This document shows positions 17,746-28,834 of a stretch of DNA of 40,099 bases, one piece after another (the stretch's first letter is position 1; each line of letters begins with the position of its first letter). The notes under the pieces are model-generated. The model had not been told where the DNA came from. It ran no database searches and was given only the letters and a program-made list of their open reading frames with translations. Made by a program: the position numbers and the translations under genes. Source of the DNA: an uncultured Burkholderiales bacterium (GTDB taxonomy: Bacteria > Pseudomonadota > Gammaproteobacteria > Burkholderiales > Burkholderiaceae_E); contig CADEEH010000035.1 in assembly GCA_902826305.1 (NCBI GenBank), forward strand, positions 1-40,099, in the 5' to 3' direction.

Positions 17746-18921
17746 ATGAAGAAGCAGCAGGCCGGGCAGCCCGGTGACACGAGGGCTGCCCGTGGCAGCG
17801 GGTTGCCGGGACAGGTCGTGCTGGTGTTGCAGGGTGGCGGCGCACTCGGCGCGTACCAGGGTGGTGTCTATCAGGCACTGCACGAAGCCGGCATCACCCC
17901 GGACTGGGTGATCGGCACCTCGATCGGTGCGATCAATGCCGCGCTGATCGCCGGCAATGCCCCGGCGCTTCGTCTCGAGCGCTTGCGCTCCTTCTGGGAT
18001 CGTCTGGCGCGTCCGCAGCCGATGCTGCCGTTCGCCGGTGACGGATTCGGCAGCGCGCTCGGCAACCTGGCGACGCTGAGCCTGGGCATTCCCGGGTTCT
18101 TCGCGCCGAATCCGCGTGCGCTGCTCGGGGTCAAGGCGCCACTCGGACCGGAGGCCGCCGCGTACTACTCGACGGCCGCGTTGCACGCGACGCTGCTCGA
18201 GCTGGTCGAGCCCCGTCGCTTCAACGACGGCGAGGTGCGGATGACCGTCGGCGCGGTCAGCGTGCGCGGAGGTGGCATGCGCTACTTCGACAGCCGCGAC
18301 GAGCCGCTGGGGCTCGAGCATGTCCTGGCGTCCGGCGCGCTGCCGCCCGGTTTTCCGGCGGTGCGCATCGGCGACGACTGGTACTGGGATGGCGGCGTCT
18401 ATTCGAACACACCGATCGAGGCGGTGTTCGACGACCGGCCACGCCGCGACTCGGTGATCTTCGCGGTCAATGTCTGGCACGCGCAGGGACCGGCACCCGA
18501 GTCGATCTGGGACGTGCTCGGCCGGCACAAGGACATCCAGTACGCGAGCCGCGACGAGAGCCACATCGAGCGGCAGAAACAGATCCACAGGCTGCGCCAC
18601 GTGATCCGCGAACTGGTGCGGCAGATGCCGGCGTCGCGGCAGTCCGAACGCGACGTGCGTGAACTCGCCGCCTGGGGCTGCGGCACGGTGATGCACGTGG
18701 TCCGACTGCTCGCGCCGCGGCTCGACGGCGAGGACCACACGAAGGACATCGACTTCAGCACGGAGGGCATCGAGGCCCGCTGGTCGGCCGGCTACGCGGA
18801 CACGAAGGCGATGATCACGCGTGCACCGTGGCGCGTCGCCTCCGACGGGCTGGAAGGTGTGCTGGTACACATGCCGCCGGATCGAGCCGCCGCACGGCCG
18901 GAGCCGGGCCAGACGCCGTGA
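17746..18921 (+). CDS. Patatin-like phospholipase with DUF3734-type C-terminus
   Basis: 391 residues with a patatin Ser-Asp dyad. The oxyanion loop is LQGGGALGAYQGG (29-41), the nucleophile is Ser59 in GTSIG (57-61), and the catalytic Asp215 is in the DGG motif of WYWDGGVYSNTP. The last 130 residues, rich in His/Arg and including RHKDIQYASRDESHIERQ, match the extension often annotated DUF3734. Patatins hydrolyse acyl chains from phospholipids or neutral lipids; the substrate here is unknown. ATG 17746 is preceded by GGGAGGT. Its stop overlaps the start of the Ca2+ ATPase gene (GTGA), implying translational coupling. Confidence 0.9.
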   Translation: MKKQQAGQPGDTRAARGSGLPGQVVLVLQGGGALGAYQGGVYQALHEAGITPDWVIGTSIGAINAALIAGNAPALRLERLRSFWDRLARPQPMLPFAGDGFGSALGNLATLSLGIPGFFAPNPRALLGVKAPLGPEAAAYYSTAALHATLLELVEPRRFNDGEVRMTVGAVSVRGGGMRYFDSRDEPLGLEHVLASGALPPGFPAVRIGDDWYWDGGVYSNTPIEAVFDDRPRRDSVIFAVNVWHAQGPAPESIWDVLGRHKDIQYASRDESHIERQKQIHRLRHVIRELVRQMPASRQSERDVRELAAWGCGTVMHVVRLLAPRLDGEDHTKDIDFSTEGIEARWSAGYADTKAMITRAPWRVASDGLEGVLVHMPPDRAAARPEPGQTP

Positions 18922-21533
18922 GTGATCCGGTCTGGCACGGCCTCGGCACCGAGGCCGTCGCCGATCGCCTCGGTGTCGATGCCGCTGCGGGCCTGTCGCA
19001 GGCCGAGGCCGCCGCGCGGCTGGCCCGCGTCGGCCCGAACCAGATCGGCGAGGCCACGCATCGTTCACCCTGGTCGATGTTCGCCGGACAGTTCACCGAC
19101 TTCATGATCGTCGTGCTGCTGATCGCCGCCGTGGTCTCCGGCCTGATCGGCGAGTTGCTCGACACGGTGGTCATCGCGATCATCGTCGTGCTCAATGGTG
19201 TGCTCGGGTTCGTCCAGGAGTATCGCGCCGAGCGCGCGATGGCGGCATTGAAGCGACTGGCCGGCGCGACCGCCCGTGTGCTGCGCGAAGGGCACGCGCT
19301 CGACCTCCCGGCCGCCGACCTGGTGCCCGGTGACCTCGTGCTGCTGGAGGCGGGCAACCTGGTGCCGGCCGATCTCAGGCTGGTCGAGTCGATGATGCTG
19401 CGGGTCGAGGAGGCCGCGCTCACCGGCGAATCGATCCCGGTCGACAAATGGATCGCCGCGCAGGCGGGCGAAGATCTGGCGCTGGGTGACCGGATCAACA
19501 TGGCGTACAAGGGGACCATCGTCGCCTACGGACGGGGCCGCGGTCTGGTCGTCGCCACCGGCATGGGGACCGAACTCGGACGCATCGCGAGCCTGCTGTC
19601 GAATGCGCCCGTGGTCCAGACGCCGCTGCAGAAGCGTCTGGCCGACGTCGGCCGCAAGCTCGCGCTGGCCGCGCTGGCGATCTGTGTCCTGGTCTTCGTG
19701 CTCGGGATGCTGCGCGGCGAATCGTTCGCGCTGATGTTCCTGACCGCGGTCAGCCTCGCCGTCGCCGCGATTCCGGAGGCGTTGCCGGCGGTGGTGACGA
19801 TCTCACTGGCACTGGGGGCCCACGCGATGGTCGCGCACAACGCGCTGATCCGTCGCCTGCCGGCGGTCGAGGCCCTCGGTTCGGTGACGGTGATCTGTTC
19901 GGACAAGACCGGCACGCTGACACAGAACCGGATGCGGGTCGAACGGTTCTGGCTTCCCGGGTCGGGGGCACCGGTCGAACGGGTCGATGGCCGGCATGAA
20001 CCGGCGCGCCGTCTGCTGATGGCGCTGGCGCTCGTCAACGACGCGTCGCTCGATCAGGCCGGTGACGGTGCCGGCGACCCCACCGAGGTCGCGCTGCTGC
20101 GCGCGGCGGTTGATGCCGGGATCGACACCGGCACGATCTCCCGCGAGATGCCGCGGGTCGCCGAGTTGCCGTTCGACTCGGATCGCAAGATGATGACGAC
20201 CCTGCACCGGGACGGCGATGCGCTGGCCGCGTTCACCAAAGGGGCGCCGGAAAGTGTGATCCCACGGTGCGAGGTGATCGCGGGTGTCGCGCCGGACGTC
20301 ACGTCCGCGCTCGAGACCGCCGAACGGCTTGCGGGTGATGGCCTGCGGGTGATCGCCGTCGCGTGGCGTCGCTGGCCGGCGCAACCGGCGCCGATGGAAA
20401 GTGGATACCTCGAATCCGGATTGACGCTGCTCGGCCTGGTCGCGATGATCGACCCGCCCCGGCCCGAGGCCGGCGAGGCCGTCCGCCAGTGCCGCGACGC
20501 CGGCATCACCCCGACGATGGTGACCGGCGATCATCCGGCGACCGCGCAGGCGATCGCGCGCCGACTCGGCATCCTGCGCGAGGGCGATCGGACCTTGACT
20601 GGTGCCGAACTCGCCCGGCTCGACGACGCCGCGTTCGCGAGGATCGTGCGCGACGTGCGGGTCTACGCCCGGGTCGACCCGGCGCAGAAGATCCGGATCG
20701 TCGCCGCGTTGCAGGAACGCGGCGAATTCGTCGCGATGACCGGTGATGGCGTCAACGACGCGCCGGCGCTGCGACGCGCGGAGATCGGCGTCGCGATGGG
20801 CCGCATCGGCACCGACGTCACGCGTGAAGCCTCGTCGATGATCCTGCTCGACGACAACTTCGCCACGATCGTCGCCGCGGTTCGAGAGGGCCGGCGGATC
20901 TACGACAACATCCGCAAGTTCGTCCGCTACGTGCTGGCCGGCAATGTCGGCGAGATCACGGCCATCCTGCTGGCGCCGCTGCTCGGGCTGCCGCTGCCGC
21001 TGTTGCCGATCCACATCCTGTGGATCAACCTGGTGACCGACGGGCTGCCCGGGCTCGCGCTGGCGGTCGAACCTGGCGAACCCGACCTGATGCAACGTCC
21101 CCCGCGACGTACCGACGAGGGGGTGTTCGCCCGCGGGCTGGGCTGGCAGGTGCTGTGGACCGGCCTGGCGATCGGCGTGGTCACCCTCGGTGTGCAGGCC
21201 TGGGCGATCGCCGCCGATATCGCGGCATGGCAGACGATGACCTTCACGACGCTGACCACCTGCCAGTTGCTGGCCGCGCTGGCGATCCGATCCGACCGCC
21301 ATTCACTGCTGTCGATCGGACTCTTCGGCAATCGACATCTGGCGGCGGCCGTCGGCGTCACGCTGCTGCTGCAGCTCACGGTGATCTACCTGCCCGCGAT
21401 GAACACGGTGTTCGATACCCGCCCGTTGTCGCTGCGGGAACTGGCGATCGCAACTCTCTCGCCGATGCTGGTGTTTGCCGCGATGGAGTGCGAGAAGTGG
21501 GTGATCCGGCGCAGGGCGCGCGCGGCGGCGTGA
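18918..21533 (+). CDS. P-type Ca2+-transporting ATPase (type IIA/SERCA-like)
   Basis: 871 residues. Cation ATPase N-terminus, actuator loop TGESIPVDK (169-177), M4 signature [11 protein letters not shown], phosphorylation motif [13 protein letters not shown] with Asp329, a [11 protein letters not shown] nucleotide-binding segment, hinge [11 protein letters not shown] (608-618), and M6 [15 protein letters not shown] with the Asn and Asp used for Ca2+ coordination. About ten membrane helices are visible. These features match bacterial Ca2+ pumps such as PacL/LMCA1 rather than heavy-metal ATPases, since no CPC motif or metal-binding ferredoxin domain is present. The GTG start at 18918 overlaps the patatin stop by 4 bp; the longer open frame to 18828 lies inside the patatin gene. 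Confidence 0.92.
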   Translation: MSDPVWHGLGTEAVADRLGVDAAAGLSQAEAAARLARVGPNQIGEATHRSPWSMFAGQFTDFMIVVLLIAAVVSGLIGELLDTVVIAIIVVLNGVLGFVQEYRAERAMAALKRLAGATARVLREGHALDLPAADLVPGDLVLLEAGNLVPADLRLVESMMLRVEEAALTGESIPVDKWIAAQAGEDLALGDRINMAYKGTIVAYGRGRGLVVATGMGTELGRIASLLSNAPVVQTPLQKRLADVGRKLALAALAICVLVFVLGMLRGESFALMFLTAVSLAVAAIPEALPAVVTISLALGAHAMVAHNALIRRLPAVEALGSVTVICSDKTGTLTQNRMRVERFWLPGSGAPVERVDGRHEPARRLLMALALVNDASLDQAGDGAGDPTEVALLRAAVDAGIDTGTISREMPRVAELPFDSDRKMMTTLHRDGDALAAFTKGAPESVIPRCEVIAGVAPDVTSALETAERLAGDGLRVIAVAWRRWPAQPAPMESGYLESGLTLLGLVAMIDPPRPEAGEAVRQCRDAGITPTMVTGDHPATAQAIARRLGILREGDRTLTGAELARLDDAAFARIVRDVRVYARVDPAQKIRIVAALQERGEFVAMTGDGVNDAPALRRAEIGVAMGRIGTDVTREASSMILLDDNFATIVAAVREGRRIYDNIRKFVRYVLAGNVGEITAILLAPLLGLPLPLLPIHILWINLVTDGLPGLALAVEPGEPDLMQRPPRRTDEGVFARGLGWQVLWTGLAIGVVTLGVQAWAIAADIAAWQTMTFTTLTTCQLLAALAIRSDRHSLLSIGLFGNRHLAAAVGVTLLLQLTVIYLPAMNTVFDTRPLSLRELAIATLSPMLVFAAMECEKWVIRRRARAAA

Positions 21534-21568
21534 CTCTGCACCCGTCTGTCACTCGAGCCTGACGCGTC

Positions 21569-21583
21569 TGTTGCGTCGCAACA
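21569..21583. promoter_or_regulatory. Inverted repeat upstream of the formate dehydrogenase operon
   Basis: TGTTGCG-T-CGCAACA is a perfect 7-1-7 inverted repeat about 150 bp upstream of the fdnG start and 36 bp after the ATPase stop. It could be an activator or repressor site. It is not an FNR-type box (TTGAT-N4-ATCAA). The region 21534-21730 has no gene. Confidence 0.4.
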
Positions 21584-21626
21584 CCGGGTTTGTTCGAGTA
21601 ACGCAAACGACATCGGTCGCATAGAC

Positions 21627-21657
21627 TTGGTGCGCGATAGGGTTTTCACCCTACAAT
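21627..21657 (+). promoter_or_regulatory. Candidate promoter of the fdn-sel operon with overlapping inverted repeat
   Basis: TACAAT at 21652-21657 is a near-consensus -10 hexamer. TTGGTG at 21627-21632 is a possible -35, with a longish 19-bp spacer. Between them TAGGGT-TTTC-ACCCTA (21638-21653) forms a 6-bp inverted repeat that would overlap RNA polymerase binding, so a regulator could act here. Confidence 0.38.
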
Positions 21658-21730
21658 CGTTCGAGCCGGAGCTGGACGGCGTACGGCGGCAATCAACAAG
21701 ACGAGCCTCGGCTCGCAGGAGACTCAACCC

Positions 21731-24700
21731 ATGGAAATGAACCGGAGGCAATTCCTCCGGGTCAGCGGAGCAGGGCTGGTCGGTACCAGCCTGGTGGCAC
21801 TCGGCTTCTCACCCACCGGGGTGCTGGCCGAGACACGAAGCTTCAAGCTGGCCAGGACAACCGAGACACGCAGCACCTGTCCGTACTGCTCGGTGAGCTG
21901 CGGTCTGGTGATGTATTCGCTCGGCGACAGGGCGAAGAACGTCAAGTCGACGATCATCCATGTCGAGGGCGATCCGGACCACCCGGTCAACCGCGGTACG
22001 TTGTGCCCGAAGGGCGCCGGCGTGCTGGACATGATCCAGAGCCCCGATCGCCTCAAGTACCCGGAAGTCCGCGAACCCGGCTCGAGCGAGTGGAAACGCA
22101 TCTCCTGGGACGACGCGGTCACCCGTATCGCGAAGCACATGAAGGCCGATCGCGACGCCAACCTGGTCAAGACCAACGACAAGGGCGTCACGGTCAACCG
22201 CTGGAACACCACCGGCTTCCTGGTGTCCAGCGCCTCGTCCAACGAATCCGGCTACCTGAGCGTCAAGGTCGCTCGTGGCCTGGGGATGATCGCACTCGAT
22301 ACACAAGCGCGTATCTGACACGCACCGACGGTGTCCAGTCTGGGCCCGACATTCGGTCGCGGAGCGATGACCAACTCGTGGACTGATATCAAGAACACGG
22401 ATCTGGTCCTGATCATGGGCGGCAACGCCGCCGAGGCGCATCCCTGCGGTTTCAAGTGGGTGACCGAGGCGATGCAGCAACGCAAGGCGAAGCTGATCGT
22501 CGTCGATCCGCGTTTCACGCGCTCGGCCGCGGTCGCCGATTTCTACGCGCCGATCCGCGTCGGGACCGACATCGCGTTCCTGGCCGGGGTGATCAACTAC
22601 CTGCTGTCCAACGGCAAGATCCACGAGGACTACGTCAAGCTGAACACCGACGCGGCCTTCCTGGTCAAGGCCGACTACAAGTTCGACAACGGCTTCTTCA
22701 GCGGCTACGACGAAGCCAAGCGGACCTACAACAAGGCGAGCTGGGGCTACCAGGTCGGTGACGACGGCTTCGTGAAGGTCGATCCGACGCTGCAGGATCC
22801 GCAGTGTGTCTACCAGCAGATGAAGGCGCACTTCGCGCGCTACACGCCGGAGCTGGTCAGCAAGATCACCGGTACGCCGAAGGACAAGTTCCTGAAGATC
22901 TGCGAGATGCTCGGCGAGACGTCGGCACGCGACAAGGTGATGACGATCCTGTACGCACTCGGCTGGACGCAGCACTCGGTCGGTTCGCAGAACATCCGCA
23001 CGATGGCGATGATCCAGCTCCTGCTCGGCAACATGGGCCGGCCGGGCGGCGGGGTCAACGCGCTGCGCGGCCACGCGAACGTGCAGGGCATCACCGACAT
23101 GTGCGCCTATTCCGAGGTGCTGTCGGGCTACCTGAGTTCACCCACCGAAGCCGATGCCGATCGCGCCACCTATCTGGCGGCGCGGACCGGCAAGCCGCTG
23201 CGTCCGGGCCAGATGGCGTTCACGCAGAACTTCCCGAAGTGGCACACCAGCCTGATGAAGGCCTACTACGGCAACGCGGCCACCGCGGACAACCAGTTCG
23301 GCTACGACTGGATCCCGAAACGCGACGGTGCGTACGACGTGCTGGCGATGTTCGAGCGGATGCACAACGGCCGGATGAACGGCTTCATCTGCCAGGGCTT
23401 CAACCCGCTGGCGGCGGTGCCGAACAAGAAGAAACTTTCCGTCGGACTGGCCAAGCTGAAATACCTGGTGGTGATGGATCCGCTGGAGACCGAAACCAGC
23501 GAGTTCTGGAAGAACTTCGGGCCGCTGAACGACGTCGACCCGACGAAGATCGCCACCGAGGTGTTCCGCCTGCCGACCAGCTGCTTCGCCGAGGAAGCCG
23601 GGTCGTTCACCAACTCGAGCCGGGTGCTCAGCTGGAAGGAACGTGCGGTCGATCCGCCCGGGGAGTCGAAGAACGACTCGGAGATCATCGCGCGCCTGTT
23701 CGTCAAGCTGCGCGAGATGTACGCGAAGGACGGCGGCACGCTGCCCGAGCCGATCGCGGCGCTGTCCTGGCCGTACATCAATGCGCAGGTGCCGCAGGCC
23801 TCCGAGGTGTTGCGCGAGATCAACGGCCGCGCGATCACCGACGTGCTGGCACCACCCGATCCGAAGAACCCGGATGCGCCGCGCGCGGTGCTGGTCAAGG
23901 CCGGCGAGCAGATGCCGGGCTTCGCGCTGCTGCAGGCCGACGGCTCGACCTCGTGTGGCAACTGGATCTACTCCGGGTGCTGGACACAGGCGGGCAACCT
24001 GACCGCCCGTCGCGACACGGCCGATCCGACCGGCCTCGGGGTGTATCCGGGATGGGGCTATTCGTGGCCGGCCAACCGGCGGATCCTGTACAACCGCGCC
24101 TCGGCCGACAAGGATGGCAAGCCGTGGGATCCCAGCCGCAAGTACCTGGCCTGGAGCGGCACGTCGTGGGCCGGCGGGGCCGACATCCCCGACATGCGGC
24201 CGGACGCGGCACCCGAGCAGAACGTCGGTGCGTTCATCATGAACCCGGAAGGTGTCGCGCGGCTGCACGCGGTCGGCATGAACGAAGGGCCGTTCCCCGA
24301 GCACTACGAGCCGTTCGAGACGCCGCTGGGGGTCAACCCGATGTGCCCGAGCAATCCGAAGGCGGTCAGCAACCCGGCCGCGCGGGTCTACAAGGGTGAC
24401 CTCGAAGCGTTCGGCAAGGCGGCGGATTTCCCGTATGCGGCCACGACCTACCGGCTGACCGAGCACCTGCACTTCTGGACCAAGCACTCGCGCAGCAATG
24501 CGATCGTGCAGCCGGCGCCGTTCGTCGAGATCGGCGAGGAACTGGCGCGCGAGAAAGGCATCAAGCAGGGTGACAAGGTGAAGGTGCGAAGCAACCGCGG
24601 CGAGGTGATCGCGGCCTGTGTCGTCACCAAGCGGATGCAGGCGCTGGATGTCGACGGCAGGAAGGTGCATCACGTCGGCATACCGATCCACTGGGGCTTC

Positions 24701-24814
24701 AAGGGAGTGACACAGAACGGGTACCTGGCCAACGCGCTGACGCCTTTTGTCGGCGACGCGAATTCGCAGACGCCGGAGTTCAAGGCGTTCCTCGTCAACA
24801 TCGAGAAGGTGTGA
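21731..24814 (+). CDS. fdnG: Formate dehydrogenase-N alpha subunit, selenocysteine-containing, Tat-exported
   Basis: A single 1027-residue protein if the in-frame TGA at 22316-22318 is read as selenocysteine. That codon is residue 196, the Sec position of E. coli FdnG, in context [26 protein letters not shown]. The N-terminus [15 protein letters not shown] is a twin-arginine signal. A [4Fe-4S] site is formed by Cys50, Cys53, Cys57 and Cys92 ([10 protein letters not shown]...LCPKG). The rest is the bis-molybdopterin guanine dinucleotide domain. The enzyme oxidises formate to CO2 in the periplasm and passes electrons to the beta subunit. AGGAG precedes ATG 21731. The beta and gamma subunits follow directly. 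A simple ORF caller would split it into 21731-22318 and 22331-24814. Confidence 0.97.
22316..22357 (+). promoter_or_regulatory. Bacterial SECIS element with Sec UGA codon
   Basis: Starting at the UGA, a hairpin can be drawn by hand. The lower stem pairs 22324-22328 (ACCGA) with 22353-22357 (TCGGT). The upper stem pairs 22329-22331 (CGG) with 22346-22348 (CCG). U22332 is bulged. The apical stem pairs GUCC 22333-22336 with GGGC 22342-22345, closing on the loop AGUCU (22337-22341). The bulged U and the GU-containing loop are the features SelB recognises in E. coli fdhF and fdnG mRNAs. Confidence 0.88.
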
Positions 24815-24821
24815 GATAGCG

Positions 24822-25694
24822 ATGGCCAGTCTGCAATCACTCGACGTGGCGGCCCGCTCCGCCACCACCACCGCCAGCCCCTCGGTGCGGCAGACCCCCC
24901 AGGTCGCCAAGCTGATCGACGAGTCCAAGTGCATCGGCTGCAAGGCCTGCCAGGTCGCGTGCATGAACTGGAACGACCTGCGCGACGACGTCGGCCAGAA
25001 CATCGGCGTCTACGACAATCCGAGCGACCTGACACCGAGTTCCTGGACGGTGATGAAGTTCTTCGAGGTGCAGCCCAAGGAGGGCAATCTCGAGTGGCTG
25101 ATCCGCAAGGACGGCTGCATGCACTGCGAGGATCCGGGCTGCCTGAAGGCCTGTCCGTCGCCGGGTGCGATCGTCAAGTACGGCAACGGCATCGTCGACT
25201 TCATCTCCGAGAACTGCATCGGCTGCGGCTACTGCGTCAAGGGCTGCCCGTTCGACGTGCCGCGCATCAGCGCCAAGGACAACAAGGCGTACAAGTGCAC
25301 GTTGTGCTCGGACCGCGTCGGTGTCGGCCTGGAACCGGCGTGTGTGAAGACCTGTCCGACCGGCGCGATCACCTTCGGCGCCAAGCCGGAGATGGTCTCG
25401 TACGCGGAGAAACGGGTCGGTGAGCTCAAGGAGCGCGGCTTCCAGAACGCGGGGCTGTACAACCCGGCCGGCGTCGGCGGCACCCATGTGATGTACGTGC
25501 TCAAACACGCCGACCGTCCCGAACTGGAGGACCTGCCCTCCAATCCGACGATCAGTCCGCTGGTCTCGTTGTGGAAGGGGATCGCCAAGCCGCTGGCGGT
25601 CGCCGGCATGATCGGCGCGGTGCTGGCCGGATTCTTCCACTACATGAAGGTGGGACCGGTGGAGTCGGAGTCGGAGAAGGAGAAGACCTCATGA
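24822..25694 (+). CDS. fdnH: Formate dehydrogenase-N beta subunit (four [4Fe-4S] clusters, one C-terminal membrane anchor)
   Basis: 290 residues. Four cysteine groups are visible: [41 protein letters not shown] and [21 protein letters not shown]. Together they supply ligands for four [4Fe-4S] clusters that relay electrons from the molybdenum-selenium site to the cytochrome. One membrane helix (about 254-274, ending FFHYM) anchors the subunit, as in E. coli FdnH (294 residues). ATG 24822 follows the alpha-subunit stop by 7 bp. The frame is open further upstream inside fdnG, but that extension does not look like this family. Its stop overlaps the gamma-subunit start (ATGA). Confidence 0.95.
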   Translation: MASLQSLDVAARSATTTASPSVRQTPQVAKLIDESKCIGCKACQVACMNWNDLRDDVGQNIGVYDNPSDLTPSSWTVMKFFEVQPKEGNLEWLIRKDGCMHCEDPGCLKACPSPGAIVKYGNGIVDFISENCIGCGYCVKGCPFDVPRISAKDNKAYKCTLCSDRVGVGLEPACVKTCPTGAITFGAKPEMVSYAEKRVGELKERGFQNAGLYNPAGVGGTHVMYVLKHADRPELEDLPSNPTISPLVSLWKGIAKPLAVAGMIGAVLAGFFHYMKVGPVESESEKEKTS

Positions 25695-26311
25695 GCCGGA
25701 TGCTCCAGCGCTACAAGGACGGGGAACGGATGAACCACTGGTTCATCGCGCTGATGTTCGTGCTGGCCGGGTTGTCGGGGCTGGCGTTCTTCCACCCGGC
25801 GTTGTTCTTCCTGTCGAACCTGTTCGGTGGCGGCCCGTGGACCCGGATCCTGCATCCGTTCCTGGGTGTGCTGATGTTCGTCGCGTTCCTGGGCCTGTTC
25901 CTCAAGCTCTGGCGCGAGAATGTCGTCACCGCGGCCGACCGGGAGTGGCGCCAGCACATGGGCGACATGTTGCGCGGGAACAAGGCCGATCTGCCGCCGG
26001 TGGGCAAGTACAACTTCGGGCAGAAGGCGGTGTTCTGGCTGATGGCGCTGAGCCTGATCGTGCTGCTGGTGACAGGGCTCATGTTCTGGCGGCCGTACTT
26101 CGCACCGAGCTTCGCGATCGGCACGCTGCGCATCGCGGTGCTGCTGCACGCGGTGGCCGCCGTGGTGCTGATCGTGGCGACGATCGTGCACGTCTACGCG
26201 GCGATCTGGGTCAAGGGCACGGTGCGTGCGATGACCCGTGGCACCGTCAGCGAGGAATGGGCGAAGGTCAACCACCCGTTGTGGCATCGCGAGATGACGC
26301 AGGGCAAGTGA
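25691..26311 (+). CDS. fdnI: Formate dehydrogenase-N gamma subunit, cytochrome b556
   Basis: A 206-residue integral membrane protein with four hydrophobic helices. The candidate heme ligands His16, His55, His153 and His167 have exactly the spacing of the four heme-binding histidines of E. coli FdnI (18, 57, 155, 169). It receives electrons from the beta subunit and reduces quinone near the cytoplasmic side. The start overlaps the beta-subunit stop by 4 bp (ATGA), indicating translational coupling. Confidence 0.95.
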   Translation: MSRMLQRYKDGERMNHWFIALMFVLAGLSGLAFFHPALFFLSNLFGGGPWTRILHPFLGVLMFVAFLGLFLKLWRENVVTAADREWRQHMGDMLRGNKADLPPVGKYNFGQKAVFWLMALSLIVLLVTGLMFWRPYFAPSFAIGTLRIAVLLHAVAAVVLIVATIVHVYAAIWVKGTVRAMTRGTVSEEWAKVNHPLWHREMTQGK

Positions 26312-26372
26312 TCACGAGCGCCGATCCGGTGACGACGATCGAGCAGCCCGCACGGTTCATGGCGGCGGTCCG

Positions 26373-27386
26373 ATGACGGCCAGCGCCACCGTGCGGGTGA
26401 TGACCGCCGAGGAGATCGCGGCCAGCGCGGGCGCGGAACCACCGTTCCTGCGCTTTCCGGCGCGAACGACGGTCTTCGCCGAGCGGGAGATGCGCCTGCG
26501 CCAGCTCGCGCGTCGGCACCCGATGCAGGACTTCCTGGAGTTCGTCGCCGCGCTGGTCCACGAGCAGCAGGCGCAGCTGACACGGGCGGACGGATGGCCG
26601 ATCCCCGATGTCGGGTCGTTCGTCGAGGCGAGGGCCAAGGGGCTGGCCCCGCTGGCGCCGGCGAACTGGTCGCGGCCGCCGGCCTGGCGTGACGTGCTGC
26701 GTTCGCTGGCCGAGTCGATCGGTGATCGGGCGCCCGCGGCCGCGGCGCCCGCGCTCACGAGCCTTCGTTCGGCATCCGACGAGACGCTCGAACGGCTCGC
26801 CGACGCGGTGCTGGCCGGCCGTGTCGGGCAGGACGACCTCGCCGCCTCACCGCTGGTGGCGGCGGCTTTGCAGGTCGTCTGGACCCATGCACTGCTCATC
26901 GTGCACGAACGCGACCAGGCGAGCGGCACGACCTCGTTCGGCCGGATCGCCGACCGTACCGTGTGTCCCTGCTGCGCCAGCCTGCCGACGGTCAGCGTCA
27001 CCCGCAGCGAGGCGGGCGTCGCCGGGCAGCGTTACCTGCACTGCGCGCTGTGTGGGTTGCAATGGCACCTGGACCGGGCCTGTTGCCCGCACTGCCTGTC
27101 CGGCAATCGCATCGCCTACGAATCGCTGGCCGCACTCGACGCGGACGAGGAACTCGAGAGCCGGGCGGCGAAGTCGGCGATCCAGGCCGAGACCTGCGAC
27201 GATTGCGGGCACTACCTGAAGATCCTGCACGGTGATCGCGATCCGCTGGTCGAGCCGATCGCCGACGACCTGGCCAGCTTCCCGCTCGACCTGCTGCTGG
27301 TCGACAACGGTCGCGAGCGCCACGGCGTCAACCTGATGCTGCAATTCGCGGCGGCCGATCCGCCCTCGGGCGTTCCACCGCCATGA
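26373..27386 (+). CDS. fdhE: Formate dehydrogenase accessory protein FdhE
   Basis: A 337-residue cytoplasmic maturation factor. Four CxxC pairs in the C-terminal half (Cys198/201, Cys224/227, Cys238/241, Cys275/278) form the rubredoxin-like iron-binding domains typical of FdhE, which binds the catalytic subunit before Tat export. The N-terminal helical region contains FLRFPARTTVFAEREMRLRQLA, a common FdhE opening. It sits 61 bp after the gamma subunit, and its stop overlaps selA (ATGA). FdhD, the sulfurtransferase also needed for formate dehydrogenase, is not encoded in this window. Confidence 0.93.
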   Translation: MTASATVRVMTAEEIAASAGAEPPFLRFPARTTVFAEREMRLRQLARRHPMQDFLEFVAALVHEQQAQLTRADGWPIPDVGSFVEARAKGLAPLAPANWSRPPAWRDVLRSLAESIGDRAPAAAAPALTSLRSASDETLERLADAVLAGRVGQDDLAASPLVAAALQVVWTHALLIVHERDQASGTTSFGRIADRTVCPCCASLPTVSVTRSEAGVAGQRYLHCALCGLQWHLDRACCPHCLSGNRIAYESLAALDADEELESRAAKSAIQAETCDDCGHYLKILHGDRDPLVEPIADDLASFPLDLLLVDNGRERHGVNLMLQFAAADPPSGVPPP

Positions 27387-28834
27387 CCACCCGGCCCGCC
27401 GAATCCGTGGTCCACGGTTCCAAGGCCAGCGCAAAAGACCTGCCCTCCGTGGATCGGCTGCTGCGCACCGCGTCGGCGGCCGCGCTCGTCGCCGAACACG
27501 GCCACACGCTGGTCGCCGGCGAGGCGAGGGCGCTGCTGGACACGATGCGCGCCCGCGCGCTGGCCGGGCAGCTCGATGCCGCCGCGCTCGACCCGGCGGC
27601 CTGCGCGCAGGCACTGCAGGCCCGTGTGGCCGCCCGTCTCGCACCCCGGATGCGTGCGGTGCTCAACCTGACCGGCACCGTGCTGCACACCAACCTGGGC
27701 CGCGCGCTGCTCGCCGACGCCGCACTCGCGCAGATCGGCGCCACGATGAGTGCGCCGAACAACCTCGAATACGACCTGGCGCAGGGCGGCCGCGGTGACC
27801 GCGACACGATCGTCGAGGAACTGCTGACGACGCTGACCGGTGCCGAGGCGGCCACGGTGGTCAACAACAACGCGGCGGCGGTGCTGCTGACGATCGCGGC
27901 GCTTGCCCGCGGCCGCGAGGTGATCGTCTCGCGCGGCGAACTGGTCGAGATCGGCGGCGCGTTCCGGATGCCGGACGTGATGGCCAGTGCCGGTGCGACG
28001 CTGGTCGAGGTCGGCACCACCAACCGGACCCATCCACACGACTACGAACGCGCGATCGGTGACCAGACGGCGCTGGTGATGAAGGTGCACACCAGCAACT
28101 ACGCGGTCCAGGGATTCACCGCTTCCGTCGACGAGACGACGTTGTCCGGGATCACCCGTGCACGCGGCGTGCCGCTGGCGGTCGACCTGGGCAGCGGGTC
28201 GCTGGTCGACCTGACCCGTTGGGGCCTGCCGGCCGAACCGATGGTCCAGGCGATGGTCGCCTCCGGTGCCGATGTCGTCACCTTCAGCGGCGACAAGCTG
28301 CTCGGCGGTCCGCAGGCGGGAATGATCGTCGGCCGGCGCGAGGTGATCGACCGGATCCGACGTTTCCCGATGAAACGGGCGCTGCGGATCGGCAAGCTGC
28401 CGATGGCCGCGCTCGAGGCCACGTTGCGTCTGTATCTGCAGCCCGAACACCTGGCGCGTGACCTGCCGACGCTGCGCCACCTGTCGCGACCGGCGGCCGC
28501 GATCCGCGCCCTCGCCGAACAACTTCAGCCCGCGGTCGCGCAGGCCGTCGAACCGCGTTTCGAGGTCGAGATCGTCGAGCTGATGGGGCAGATCGGATCG
28601 GGCTCGTTGCCGATCGAACGGCTGCCTTCGGCGGGGCTGGCGATCGCACCGGCCGCGCGCCGCGGCCAGGGCCGTGCACTCGATGAACTCGCCTCGGCCC
28701 TGCGCTCGCTGGTTCGTCCGGTGATCGGCCGCATCGCCGAGGACCGCTTGCTGCTCGATCTGCGCTGCCTCGAGGAGCCCGCGTTGCTGCTCGACCAGCT
28801 CGGCGCGCTGCGCGACGCGCTGGAGGCGCGATGA
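27383..28834 (+). CDS. selA: L-seryl-tRNA(Sec) selenium transferase
   Basis: 483 residues. A PLP enzyme that converts seryl-tRNA(Sec) to selenocysteinyl-tRNA(Sec) using selenophosphate. Recognisable segments include [18 protein letters not shown] (93-110), [16 protein letters not shown] (126-141), [27 protein letters not shown], and the PLP lysine Lys305 in [13 protein letters not shown]. Length is close to E. coli SelA (463). Start and stop both overlap neighbours by ATGA (fdhE upstream, selB downstream), so selA is translated from the formate dehydrogenase transcript. Confidence 0.96.
   Translation: MTTRPAESVVHGSKASAKDLPSVDRLLRTASAAALVAEHGHTLVAGEARALLDTMRARALAGQLDAAALDPAACAQALQARVAARLAPRMRAVLNLTGTVLHTNLGRALLADAALAQIGATMSAPNNLEYDLAQGGRGDRDTIVEELLTTLTGAEAATVVNNNAAAVLLTIAALARGREVIVSRGELVEIGGAFRMPDVMASAGATLVEVGTTNRTHPHDYERAIGDQTALVMKVHTSNYAVQGFTASVDETTLSGITRARGVPLAVDLGSGSLVDLTRWGLPAEPMVQAMVASGADVVTFSGDKLLGGPQAGMIVGRREVIDRIRRFPMKRALRIGKLPMAALEATLRLYLQPEHLARDLPTLRHLSRPAAAIRALAEQLQPAVAQAVEPRFEVEIVELMGQIGSGSLPIERLPSAGLAIAPAARRGQGRALDELASALRSLVRPVIGRIAEDRLLLDLRCLEEPALLLDQLGALRDALEAR

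Noticed and set aside
22316-22318. Stop codon splitting the formate dehydrogenase alpha gene, suggesting a pseudogene or sequencing error
   Set aside because: The codon is at the known Sec position, is followed by a SECIS hairpin, and selA, selB and selC lie in the same operon, so it is a selenocysteine codon.
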